The translations under genes and the position numbers were made by a program. Under the pieces are notes generated by a model. That model did no database searches, was not told the DNA's origin, and saw nothing but the letters and a program-made list of their open reading frames with translations. From positions 1-64,000 of the forward strand of contig JAODUP010000575.1 in assembly GCA_025642065.1 (NCBI GenBank): a stretch of 64,000 nucleotides of DNA, in the 5' to 3' direction. This stretch comes from Paralvinella palmiformis. Its lineage: Eukaryota; Annelida; Polychaeta; Terebellida; Alvinellidae. Every line of letters begins with the position of its first letter. The first letter of the stretch is position 1. This document shows, piece after piece, positions 1 through 9,690 of the stretch.

Positions 1-39
1 ATCTACTATCATAGTGAATTCCATCACAAACTTACCAAG

Positions 40-225
40 GCGCTTCCGTGGTCTAGCGGTAGCGTGTTGGATCACAGATCGCTACCACCCGTCATTGAAT
101 CTCAACGTGGGTATTTAATCTTTGACTTCGCTTCATTACCTTTGGAGGTCGCGCGGCCCATTTAGCCTAGCATGTGCGCAAAAGTGGCCGTAAAACACCG
201 ATCATCATCATCACCATCACCTCAG
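40..225 (+). mobile_element. tRNA-derived SINE with (ATC)n tail (left arm)
   Basis: The head resembles a tRNA gene, with a Pol III A-box-like TGGTCTAGCGG near 50 and a B-box-like region whose match to GTTCGAATC is imperfect. It is followed by a body ending in AAAAGTGGCCGTAAAACA and an ATC-rich tail. The same family recurs at about 8255, 18054, 22876, 28645, 52163, 55541 and 60182. The mirrored copy at 18054-18239 shows that insertion preceded the inverted duplication. Confidence 0.85.
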
Positions 226-509
226 AAATAGTTTATCCTGAAATGAGGTCACTTTCCATTGCATTAAAGCCAGAATCGAACAGCTTACTAACTTGAGCTG
301 GGCTGACCTTGTTTACTTGAATCCGATATGCAAAATGACAAGTATCTTTCGTTTTTCTCGTGTATGATGTGCGGGTATTGCCTATTACACCCTACTCCAG
401 AGCTGTTCTTACAGCATATGGCTCATCCTCGCCACCCTTGATGACTTCTCTAGGTTTAGTGGCACGAACACTGGTGATACCAATCAGTAGTTCTATCCTT
501 AATGTTTCA

Positions 510-887
510 TCATAGCTTCCTTAGATGTGTCCACTTTCTGATGGTATTCAATCTGGGTATCTGTGATTCCTTGGCTGGAATGTTGTGTCTGGAATAATAA
601 CCTGGAAGGGGTATCGCTACTGATTCTTTATTTCCCCTGACTATTATGCCATATGCCTTCCTGCACTGGATAAGTTCCTCCCCAAGTAACGTTGACAGTT
701 TCACCTCAACAGGATAGCTAGGTACATTTAAGGTTTGTAGCACATGGTTAGTGACAAAGCAAGCATCAGATTGTTCATCAATCATTGTGTACATAGACGT
801 AGTATCATCAGGATTGTCAACATAATATACAGTGACAGCCACAATCAGAGTGAAAACATTCCGACATACATGAATTGTGATTATCAT
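510..887 (-). pseudogene. BEL/Pao protease-like region, left copy
   Basis: The 125-residue open stretch is identical to the one at 17392-17769. It contains the features of the BEL/Pao retropepsin-like (DUF1758) region: the MIDEQSDACFV stretch at the active-site position, followed by VEVKLSTLLG. The usual DTG/DSG is not evident (EQSD instead), so activity is doubtful. The upstream methionine is only the first ATG and not a biological start, because in these elements the protease is part of a polyprotein. Confidence 0.7.
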
Positions 888-950
888 TACAATTCAAAGA
901 ATGGGAATGTATAGTAGCTTCAGATGAGTTCTTAGAATTGTGACGTTTAG

Positions 951-1178
951 CTACATCAGAATGGGCTGACTTCCAGTTATCTGATCATGGAGTAGAGTAG
1001 GGTGACGGCTATCACACGTGTCACGTGTCATCTTGTTGTTACACTGCATGTTTATGTGTCCAAAGGTGAGACAACCAAAACATACCGCATGGGACATCAC
1101 TGTAGACAGTCTGTCCATTAGGGTCATGTGTTTGAAGCTAGGACAGTTTTCCAGATTGTGCAGCTCCTTGCACAACAC
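951..1178 (-). pseudogene. BEL/Pao gag zinc-knuckle region, left copy
   Basis: Identical in translation to 17101-17328. It contains the CFGCLTFGHINMQCNNKMTRD stretch (one residue omitted at the end in most copies), with Cys and His in zinc-knuckle spacing. It is preceded by a CKELHNLENCPSF motif and followed by CDSRHPTLLH, a layout typical of BEL/Pao polyproteins between gag and protease. It is now a short open stretch bounded by stops. Confidence 0.75.
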
Positions 1179-1573
1179 ACATTTTTAGTGTATTTGGTTG
1201 GCGATCTCACTGGTGCCTGACGAGAAACTACAAATGGCTGTTGTACTCTTGTTAGCATATTTCTATTTGTTGATATTTGTTCGTTGAGGTGTATAGTCGT
1301 CTAACTTGGTTTTGGCATATCTCATGTATTAGGTAATCTACAAATTCACAAATTATAGGAAAGATCCATTTTCTTTGTACATACGGGTGTCAACCAAGCG
1401 ATTCCACCGGTTCACAACATCATTTGGTAATTTCCTTAGTTCTTGACCATTATCATTCTTCATGGTGGATCAATTTTCCATTTTCCTCCGATATGATTGT
1501 CCAATGATAACACAGTTATCATACCGTTCTATTAGTAGCTCCTTAGCATCTTTGTATCCTTCCACTTTTCCAG

Positions 1574-1850
1574 GGATTAATTTCTCGGCTCACTACATCG
1601 TGGGTGGCTGACCACGTTAAATGGCGCTGCCGTCTCCACTGAATTATTTAAAATAAAGGGGGACGTTAAAAACACCCTGAGGACGTAAAACACTCTGGCA
1701 GTGAGGGGTATTTCGGCTCCATCTTTCCGTACTGCTCCCCTGTGAGTGGTGGGGGAGGGGGTTTCTCAACCACTCCAACATAGAGGCTGTGCTGATTAAG
1801 CGACAGCCTGGGGATTCTCCCCGAACAACAAAACCAAACCAAACCAACCT
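1574..1850 (-). repeat. Unnamed interspersed repeat inside BEL gag (left copy)
   Basis: This block of about 277 bp interrupts the gag reading frame. It begins (minus strand) with a GGTTTGGTTTGGTTTTG stretch and ends near GAGAAATTAATCCCT. The gag protein sequence resumes on either side. The mirrored copy is at 16429-16705. I do not recognise the family. The 67-residue open frame it contains has no recognisable feature and is probably spurious. Confidence 0.6.
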
Positions 1851-2233
1851 GGGTCGTTCCGCTTGTTCTTTACCAAGGCTTTGAAGGACCTAAGCCAATG
1901 GCAGAATGTCACTGTCTTGCCTTTATACACTGTAGGTTCCTTCGTGGGCAAGTCACTCTTTCCAGTGTTAGCAGTTTGATTAAGATACAATTAAATTTTT
2001 TAAACATTGTCAGTAACCTACGGTATTCACCTGGTAAACTCATTGTGTCAGCAGCTGGCAGAGTTTCATTGTAGCTTCTTTCATTCAAATTCCCGCGTCC
2101 AATCATTAAAATGGTCATCAATGGAAATAATATGTTTATTGTTAACTACTGACAATGAACAGGGTCATCACTAGACTAGAGAACATCTACGGAACACATA
2201 AAACTGAAAAGATACAATGTAAACAGTACTGAG

Positions 2234-2399
2234 TGTAATGTTGTCAATCCATAACAGTCCACAATTAATTATATGAGGACTTAATGTTGGTATTTGGAAT
2301 TGTAATGGACCGGAAACAGTTTAGAGAATAAACTAGATGGTCAAGATTGTATCTGTGATTTGTTAATAATATACTTGATGACAATCTACAAACATCACA
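2234..2399 (+). repeat. 5' LTR of the gypsy element (left copy)
   Basis: 166 bp starting TGTAATGTTGTC and ending AACATCACA. It contains an AATAAA signal (GAGAATAAAC). It differs from the 3' LTR at several bases and one indel. I could not assign a primer-binding tRNA to the bases that follow it. Confidence 0.9.
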
Positions 2400-2452
2400 T
2401 TGACGACGGGGTTATTCGAACTCTATCTGTGTTAATCGTTATCTGAGTCTCC

Positions 2453-3026
2453 ATGATGGCAGATGCATTGCCAATATTTCCAACGTTTGAGTGTGAGGAC
2501 TTAAATAATGCCGGTTCACGTTGGACGAAGTGGTTGAGTCGTTTTGAAGTGTTGTTATCCGCCATGGACGTTCGTGATACGGAACCAGAGAAGAAGAAAA
2601 ACTTTGCTATTGCACTATATGGGTGCAGAGTACTATGACATTTGTGAAACTTTGAAGAATAAAGAAGACGATTAGAGTGCTGTCAAAACGAAAATGAATG
2701 ACTATTTTGTGCTGAAATATAACAGTGAGTTTGAAAGATACGTTTTCAGACAGTCAAGTCAGAAAGAAGGTGAGAATTTGGATCAGTTTTGCACAAGATT
2801 AAAGCAATTGTCTGTCAATTGTGACTTTACAGAATGCACAGTGGAAAATGAAGTAAAAACGCAAATGATTCATGGCTGTACGTCCAAAAGCTTGAGAAAA
2901 GGGGGCTTGTCAAAACCTATGGACTTGAAAACACTGCTAGATCATGGTAAATCGATGGAGCTAGCGCTTTCTCAGTCTCATGCAAGAGGGTGGAATGAAG
3001 GCCGAAACGTCAAATCGTGTGCATAA
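2453..3026 (+). pseudogene. gypsy gag (frame-broken)
   Basis: Two open segments (2453-2638 and 2694-3026) make up a gag capsid-like region: an N-terminal ALPIFPTFEC stretch, then WTKWLSRFEVLLSAMDV and a QKEGENLDQFCTRLKQL helix. These are the usual features of animal Ty3/gypsy gag. A frameshift and stop around 2636-2690 separate the halves. The right copy (12397-12970, minus) has the same break, so it predates the duplication. Confidence 0.75.
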
Positions 3027-3306
3027 ACAAACTGGTGTCAGATTTTCTAGTGGCTCACGCACTTGTTTCAACTGTGGTGGTCAGTACCCACACGAAGATG
3101 AGTGTCCAGCAAAACATCGTCGTTGTTACAAATGTGAATCGTATGGACACTACTCGAAATTTAGTAAGCGAAACTTTCCGAGAGCAAAACAACATGATAA
3201 GTGGCACAATAAGTCTCGAACGCAGGTAATTGTGATAGTGGTTCTGATTATTCACTGGCAGTACGAAAAGGTGAGGAGAAAATTCCTGCAATTAACATTC
3301 AACTAG
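2980..3306 (+). pseudogene. gypsy gag zinc knuckles
   Basis: Two CCHC-like knuckles are visible, CFNCGGQYPHEDEC and CYKCESYGHYSKFS. The second lacks its final Cys. The segment is in a different frame from the upstream gag, so it is displaced by a frameshift. The same arrangement occurs in the mirrored copy at 12117-12443. Confidence 0.75.
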
Positions 3307-3321
3307 CTGGGAGTAGATGTT

Positions 3322-4022
3322 ATGATGTTCATAGACAGTAGAACTAGTGTAAACACTGTGGATGTGAAAACTCATAAAACACTGTGTGAACATTCTAAAG
3401 AATTTTGTGAGTTATCAAAATCAGACACGAAATTATTCCCTTACGCATCCACAAAAGCATTAGACTTGAAAGGAACATTCAGTGCAACAATTACATCGCC
3501 TAAGACTGGAGTAAAATTTGATGATGAATTCTATATTGTGAGTGACGCTAAAAGCTGTTTACAGTCTCATGACACGACAAAGCGGCTGAAATTAATCTCA
3601 ATCATCAATGCTATAGAAGATTCAAGATCAAAAGTGACAAAAGAAATTGTACATGATTTTGATTCAGTATTCCACGGACTAGGACAACTGAAGGATTTCC
3701 AGCTACAACTGAATACTGATGATACAGTGGAACCTGTGCATCAAAAACACAGACGAGTTCCTTTTTCAACAAGACCGCAAGTTGAAGCGCAATCAAGCAG
3801 CTATATGAGGATGACATATGTGAAGATCCTCAAAATACGGCGACTCCTTGGGTGTCCCCTATAGTGGTAGTACTTAAGCCACTTGATCCTGATAACATCA
3901 GACTGTGTGTTGATATGAGGGCTGCTAACCAAGCTATAGGAAAAGTCAAACATCCAATGCCAATTGTTCATGAGTTGATACATGATCTGAATGGTTGTTG
4001 TGTATTTACAAAATTGGACCAG
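3322..4022 (+). pseudogene. gypsy protease and N-terminal RT, truncated
   Basis: A retropepsin-like FIDSRTSVN (expected D-S/T-G, here DSR) opens the segment. It is followed by the polyprotein linker and the RT fingers region with PWVSPIVVVLKP, then RLCVDMRAANQAI and VFTKLD in shifted frames. The sequence breaks off at KLD, just where the first catalytic Asp motif begins, and the next bases encode the integrase zinc-binding region. The YxDD motif and RNase H are absent. Confidence 0.75.
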
Positions 4023-4079
4023 TGAACTTGGTGTTACAGAGAACGGAATTCTGTTACCGAGGACACCGGATTGTTATTC

Positions 4080-4675
4080 CTGTGACGATGAGGCGTAAAG
4101 TTGTACAAATAGCTCATGAAGGTCATCAGGGATTGGTAAAAACAAAGTCTCTGTTGAGAGCTACGGTGTGATTTCCCTACATGGATAAGCTCACCGAAGA
4201 CATAGTGAAAAACTGTGCTACATGTGCTGTCGTCACTAAAGATGAACGTCTACAACCGTTACAAATGTCACAGCTACCTGATAAAGCTTGGCAGTCTCTG
4301 TGTGCTGATTTTTGTGGGCCATATCCTAGCGGAGATTATTGTCTAGTAGTTCTTGACGAATATTCACGATTTCCTGTGGTGGAGCTGGTGAGATCCACGT
4401 CAGCCAGAAGTGTAATCCCAGTATTTTACAAAATATTTGCAACACACGGAATGCCAGAAACATTAAAAACTGACAACGGACCGCCATTTCAAGGATTTGA
4501 ATTCCGTAAATTCATGCAATATTGTGGTATACGTCATCGTCGGATTACGCCACTGTGGCCAAGATCTAACACGCAAGCAGAAAACTTTATGAAACCTTTG
4601 AACAAGGCAATTAAAAGAGCTACTGTGGAAGGGAAGTCGTGGAGACAGGAAATGTACAAATTCCTACGAAATTAG
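4080..4675 (+). pseudogene. gypsy integrase: zinc-binding and catalytic core
   Basis: The open stretch 4181-4675 carries the retroviral-type integrase core: DFCGPYPSGDYCLVVLDEYS (first Asp), then TDNGPPF (second Asp) and a following Glu. Upstream (about 4080-4180) lies AHEGHQGLVKTK of the H2C2 zinc-binding region, interrupted by a stop. NCATC completes the zinc site. The right copy differs by one Gln/Glu change. Confidence 0.8.
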
Positions 4676-4720
4676 CGCGCAACCCCACATGGGAGAACAG
4701 GTCGACCACCTGCAGAACTC

Positions 4721-4954
4721 TTGTTTGGTTCGAACATAAAAGTGCTATTACCCGAACTATTCGTTCGAGTTGAAGATAAAGAACTGCGAACTCGAGATGC
4801 AGAGCAGAAACAGCAACAAAAACAGTATCCAGATGCCAGAAATTGTGTACGACCGAACATTCCTCTCCATGTTGGGGATACAGTGTTAATGAAAAGAACG
4901 AAAACGGACAAATTGTGTCCAGCATATAATCCAGCACCAATGTCTGTGGTGTAA
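4721..4954 (+). pseudogene. gypsy integrase C-terminal domain
   Basis: 77 residues ending with HVGDTVLMKRTKTDKLCPAY, the SH3-like C-terminal region typical of Ty3/gypsy integrases. It is separated from the catalytic core by stops at 4673-4720. Confidence 0.7.
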
Positions 4955-5570
4955 GTGAAAGGGAGCATGATAACGGCAAATAGTCCTGTTCTTGGCAGCA
5001 AAACAAGAAATTCATCACATTTCTGGAAAGTGACTGACCATGATGTTACACCTGAAACCGAGAGTCAACAATCGAAAACATCGATTATTAGCAAGACATG
5101 CCAGAAATAATAACAGTGAACAATGATGAACTTAATCAAGACAGTAGTCATAATTCAAATGTGACAGATGTCTCAGCAGGTCGTCCAAAGTGACGCACCA
5201 GAAAGCCAGCAATATATATAGAGACTATATTTCTAAGTGATATATATATATATATACATACTATAGTTTTATACAACTATATGTGTAAGAAAATGAAGCT
5301 GAATGGAGTGAATGTAATTATGATGTAAAATGAAGTACATTGTTCTGTAAGATTTTTTAATTTGTTTTATCAGAGTTAGTTTCAAATATATATATATATA
5401 TATAATGTAGCTTATCAATTGACTTGAGATAAATCATTATATAGGTGTAAAATTCAGTCGGATATTCAAAATTTGAATTTAAGATTGTTCGAAATTTACC
5501 TATTACAAATACTTGTTTAACTTGAGTGAAACATATATGAAATGATACATTTTCAATAAAGGTAGGGGGA

Positions 5571-5737
5571 TGTCATGTTGTCAATCCATAACAGTCCACA
5601 ATTAATTATATCGATGACTTAATGTTGGTATTTAGAATTGTAACGGAACGGAAACAGTTTAGAGAATAAACCAGATGGTCAAGATTGTATCTGTGATTTG
5701 TTAATAATATACTTGATGACAATCTACAAACATCACA
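5571..5737 (+). repeat. 3' LTR of the gypsy element (left copy)
   Basis: 167 bp preceded by the purine run AAAGGTAGGGGGA. It ends ACATCACA immediately before the target-site duplicate CTGAG. Compared with the 5' LTR it has about 7-8 differences. Confidence 0.9.
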
Positions 5738-5842
5738 CTGAGTTTCAGGACAAAAACACACATAAATCAGCATATAATCTCGTTCCTGGACAAATGGCCA
5801 CTCGCCCACTGGGCTATTTGAGATATTTGACTACCTATTTTG

Positions 5843-6449
5843 AACGATAATTCTGACATGAAATCGAACACCGCACTACACAATCATGTATTATTATTAA
5901 ACTATATATATTAATTCACAATTGTAATTGGGCATACCTCTGTTCCTAAAGCCAGCTCAATAAAATAAATAAGATCTTTCCTATAAAAAGGCTATATTTC
6001 ATATCATATCACGCGAACCGCGTGCGAAGACCTTTTTTTCTCGTCACTAGGAAGAGTTCTACATCCAGTTTTACAAGTTAATGATAGGGGTCAGCACCTT
6101 ATGGTCTACCCAAGATATCTATATCGTCTAAACATGACTGCCATGCAGTTACGCGCCTCCCATAAGTTGACCACAATTTACCTAAAAAAGTCGTTTGAAA
6201 GTTTTGTGCAAACAAACTTCACTTGTCGAATAACATTTCCAGTAGACAACAACATAATAGAATCATTTATAAGGCTTGATTCATTACCGATGTCAATCTA
6301 ATTTTTTTTTAATCCACACAAATCATTTTGAACATCATATCGAAATATAACATATGTATGACGTAAGTGAATCGTCGTAAAAACATGAAATATGTGAAAG
6401 AAATACATTAATTACAAAAGAGTTGTCGTCATCTAGGAGCAGAATCAGT
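5843..6449 (-). repeat. BEL-derived noncoding/LTR-like segment, left arm
   Basis: Its reverse complement (8979-9585) aligns with 20389-20810 just downstream of the BEL pol end, sharing for example the CGACAACTCTTTTGTAAT and GATTGACATCGGTAATGAAT blocks. The arms carry about 220 bp in the middle that the 20.4-kb copy lacks. It is probably BEL LTR or 3' sequence; I could not fix LTR ends. Confidence 0.55.
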
Positions 6450-6682
6450 TATAAACATGACTGCCATGTAGTTACATAAAGTTGTTATATACAACACACC
6501 AACCACGCTAGCTGTGTCCAACGTCACGCGCGCGACCACCCGTGGCACATATATGTGGCTTATTGTTTTATTACCTGTTGTTGGCCATCTCATATAGTAA
6601 TATTCATTTAACAAAGGCGAGAAAAGAACGCAACGACTACATAGTGCATCTTCTTACATCCGTGCCCCTTCAAAAGATGTGT

Positions 6683-6752
6683 AAATTAAAATAGAGTTTA
6701 TAAATTACCGTATTATCAGTTATAATACGGTAAAGTCTATTTTAATTTATAA
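6683..6752. repeat. Small internal palindrome (hairpin)
   Basis: Sequence of the form TAAATTAAAATAGA...TACCGTATTAT, a few bases, then ATAATACGGTA...TCTATTTTAATTTA. The arms are about 30 bp with a 6-bp interruption. It is mirrored at 8676-8745. It looks like a MITE-type hairpin or a foldback remnant. Confidence 0.6.
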
Positions 6753-7749
6753 CAGCTATAGCTATATATAGCTGTTAATGTGATAAAGTTTGCTTTAATT
6801 TAATTTACCTATAGGCACACATGCCTTCCAATTTTATATCAGGTCAAATATTAGGCCTACAATATTGTTACCAATCTTGAATATTTAAAGGTAAAGGTTC
6901 AGAGTAAATAAATAAGTGGTTTATTCACAATTTCCATACATATACATAATAGCAATATTATTGAGATTTCAATCAAAATGTGTCATATGTAAATCTGGAA
7001 ATTGTGGGATCAGTAGAGCAAATAACTGTCTTCCTACTGGCCTCAGATTAGTGCCAATAAATTAAAAGAGCCATAAGCGATTTTTAATCGTCTTCATGAC
7101 CTACCTGCACCTGCACAGTATTTATTTGATATACTTACCGTATTTGTTAACACAATAATAATTATTATTATTATAATAATAGTAATAACTACAACTGCAA
7201 CGGCAATAACTTGGTTCATTTCAATAGCCTGGTTGATTAGTCCATGTGCCGAGTTGTTGTTGGTCGAGTTTGAAATGGGCCGAATTAACTGGAAACCTCC
7301 AACGGTGAAAACACCAGTTGCTAACATGAAATATTCCAGAGCGTTTCCGTACACTGTCAGTGACTTTTAAATCCCTGTTAATAGTGTTATTGTTAAAGCT
7401 TTTGGTGGAGGAAAACCAAGCATTGACACGGTAATAATTATTTCAATAATCATAGGCGATGATTGATGTTTTACAGCCACTTTTTTAGTAAATAGAATTT
7501 GAAACCACAGTCACAGTGACACTTAAACTTAAAGTGTTCAGGAAATACCAGGTCCAGGGTGTTAATTACCGGGTGGTATTTGCCCTGTTCGATACTCCCA
7601 AAGTGGGAAATACCCTTTTTGCACATTATTATTGTAATATTTTTTCTGTTTTGCTCTTCTATTCATTGTTATTTGTATACCTTACTTAACCAAGCTATCA
7701 ATAGTTAGTATCATTCCTTCAGAATATACTGTATATAGAAACATGTGCA

Positions 7750-7792
<43 letters not shown>

Positions 7793-7842
7793 AACATATT
7801 CACAAATTTGTAATCATCACTCAGTGAGTCACACAAAACAAA

Positions 7843-8049
7843 TTACCAATCTATGTCTTCCTTTACATGAAGGCACCCATAACACATAGCCAACTTGGAG
7901 GCTTTATCCTGTTCAAGACAATATCTCAACTTTTTCTGAATTATTCCCAGATTTGAGAAGATTCGCTCTATGGATGCTGCACTGGCTGGTAGAGAAATTA
8001 ATCTCAATGCAAGTGATGACAACTCATGTGACACTGATTGGGTTTTCAT
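7843..8049 (-). pseudogene. hAT transposase C-terminal dimerisation domain remnant
   Basis: The segment contains SLPASAASIERIFSNLGIIQ, which matches the hAT dimerisation signature (S..sER.FS..G). The RNase H-like catalytic core that should precede it is missing. The neighbouring minus-strand open frame (8024-8212) overlaps its 5' end, is in another frame, and encodes the N-terminal BED-like finger. Confidence 0.75.
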
Positions 8050-8212
8050 CTACATCATTAATATTAAGCGGCCTCTTATGTGGAGTATTCTTTGTGACTA
8101 CACCACACTTTATCTTATGACTCCTTAGTCTATCACTCTTGGCACTGACTGATGTCTCACAGTCCCTACACTTGGCAACAGTCTTGCCACCTATTTCACG
8201 CAGTGTACACAT
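8024..8212 (-). pseudogene. BED-type zinc-finger remnant of a hAT transposase
   Basis: The fragment shows CRDCETSVSAKSDRLRSHKIKC, spanning the Cys/His positions of a BED finger (C-x2-C...RL..H...C; quoted here only as the motif region). BED fingers form the DNA-binding N-terminus of many hAT transposases. It sits directly against the C-terminal domain, so an internal deletion removed the catalytic core. Confidence 0.6.
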
Positions 8213-8254
8213 TCCAGATAGGGGCTTTAGGTTTCATGGTGCTTGTATTGGTTG

Positions 8255-8310
8255 TGATGATGATTTATGTTTTACTGCCACTTCTGTGCATATGGTAGGC
8301 TAAATGGGCC
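8255..8310 (-). mobile_element. SINE 3' fragment
   Basis: On the minus strand this reads GGCCCATTTAGCCTACCATATG...AAGTGGCAGTAAAACAT then an ATC-type tail, matching the 3' body of the SINE family seen elsewhere in the window. The tRNA-like head is absent. Confidence 0.65.
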
Positions 8311-8978
8311 ATGTATTGGTTGTTATTTAATAACTGTATAATGAAAATCGCTTATGGCTCTTTTAATTTATTGGCACTAATCTGAGGCCAGTAGGAAGAC
8401 AGTTATTTGCTCTACTGATCCCACAATTTCCAGATTTACATATGACACATTTTGATTGAAATCTCAATAATATTGCTATTATGTATATGTATGGAAATTG
8501 TGAATAAACCACTTATTTATTTACTCTGAACCTTTACCTTTAAATATTCAAGATTGGTAACAATATTGTAGGCCTAATATTTGACCTGATATAAAATTGG
8601 AAGGCATGTGTGCCTATAGGTAAATTAAATTAAAGCAAACGTTATCACATTAACAGCTATATATAGCTATAGCTGTTATAAATTAAAATAGACTTTACCG
8701 TATTATAACTGATAATACGGTAATTTATAAACTCTATTTTAATTTACACATCTTTTGAAGGGGCACGGATGTAAGAAGATGCACTATGTAGTCGTTGCGT
8801 TCTTTTCTCGCCTTTGTTAAATGAATATTACTATATGAGATGGCCAACAACAGGTAATAAAACAATAAGCCACATATATGTGCCACGGGTGGTCGCGCGC
8901 GTGACGTTGGACACAGCTAGCGTGGTTGGTGTGTTGTATATAACAACTTTATGTAACTACATGGCAGTCATGTTTATA

Positions 8979-9585
8979 ACTGATTCTGCTCCTAGACGAC
9001 GACAACTCTTTTGTAATTAATGTATTTCTTTCACATATTTCATGTTTTTACGACGATTCACTTACGTCATACATATGTTATATTTCGATATGATGTTCAA
9101 AATGATTTGTGTGGATTAAAAAAAAATTAGATTGACATCGGTAATGAATCAAGCCTTATAAATGATTCTATTATGTTGTTGTCTACTGGAAATGTTATTC
9201 GACAAGTGAAGTTTGTTTGCACAAAACTTTCAAACGACTTTTTTAGGTAAATTGTGGTCAACTTATGGGAGGCGCGTAACTGCATGGCAGTCATGTTTAG
9301 ACGATATAGATATCTTGGGTAGACCATAAGGTGCTGACCCCTATCATTAACTTGTAAAACTGGATGTAGAACTCTTCCTAGTGACGAGAAAAAAAGGTCT
9401 TCGCACGCGGTTCGCGTGATATGATATGAAATATAGCCTTTTTATAGGAAAGATCTTATTTATTTTATTGAGCTGGCTTTAGGAACAGAGGTATGCCCAA
9501 TTACAATTGTGAATTAATATATATAGTTTAATAATAATACATGATTGTGTAGTGCGGTGTTCGATTTCATGTCAGAATTATCGTT
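8979..9585 (+). repeat. BEL-derived noncoding/LTR-like segment, right arm
   Basis: Homologous to 20389-20810 (3' of BEL pol) and mirrored at 5843-6449. It begins with the few bases that also end pol on the right (CTGCTCCTAGACGAC). The 68- and 66-residue frames here are not recognisable proteins. Confidence 0.55.
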
Positions 9586-9690
9586 CAAAATAGGTAGTCA
9601 AATATCTCAAATAGCCCAGTGGGCGAGTGGCCATTTGTCCAGGAACGAGATTATATGCTGATTTATGTGTGTTTTTGTCCTGAAACTCAG

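Larger units (their letters stand above)
1..2228 (-). mobile_element. BEL/Pao retrotransposon fragment, left arm (truncated)
   Basis: Read on the minus strand, this is the same BEL/Pao sequence as 13190-18279. It carries a piece of gag, the zinc-knuckle region, the protease-like region, and a SINE at the window edge. The 2856 bp that hold the 5' half of gag on the right are absent: the deletion junction is at 1953/1954 with a 2-bp TG overlap. RT and integrase would lie left of base 1. The copy cannot be functional. Confidence 0.85.
2234..5737 (+). mobile_element. Ty3/gypsy LTR retrotransposon, internally deleted (left copy)
   Basis: The element is 3504 bp long with LTRs at 2234-2399 and 5571-5737 (TGT...ACA ends). 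It is flanked by a perfect 5-bp target-site duplication CTGAG (2229-2233 and 5738-5742). A polypurine tract (about 5558-5570) abuts the 3' LTR. Coding remnants in order are gag, zinc knuckles, protease and RT N-terminus, then a jump to the integrase zinc-binding region, integrase core and C-terminal domain. The RT palm with its catalytic motif and RNase H are missing across a junction near 4020. The LTRs differ at about 7-8 positions. It inserted into BEL-derived sequence. Confidence 0.92.
1..7084. repeat. Left arm of an 18-kb inverted repeat
   Basis: This segment is the reverse complement of 8344-18279 with only scattered substitutions. Positions pair as x + y = 18279 for the outer part (1-1953) and about 15423-15428 for the inner part (1954-7084). 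The change of sum marks 2856 bp missing from this arm. Matching translated segments differ by only one or a few residues. The arm holds an inverted BEL/Pao fragment, an internally deleted Ty3/gypsy element and noncoding BEL-derived sequence. The match is still perfect at base 1, so the arm probably continues beyond the window. Confidence 0.97.
7085..8343. other. Unique spacer of the inverted repeat
   Basis: 1259 bp between the arms with no inverted partner. It holds a (TA)n run (about 7755-7790), hAT transposase fragments (7843-8212, minus) and the 3' part of a SINE (8255-8310). The 86-residue minus ORF at 7094-7354 is low-complexity (a run of Ile from TAA/ATT repeats) and I do not consider it a gene. 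Confidence 0.85.

Noticed and set aside
4620..5018. 132-codon minus frame over the gypsy integrase end
   Set aside because: Shadow of the plus-strand integrase C-terminal region; it recurs in the mirrored copy only because the DNA does.
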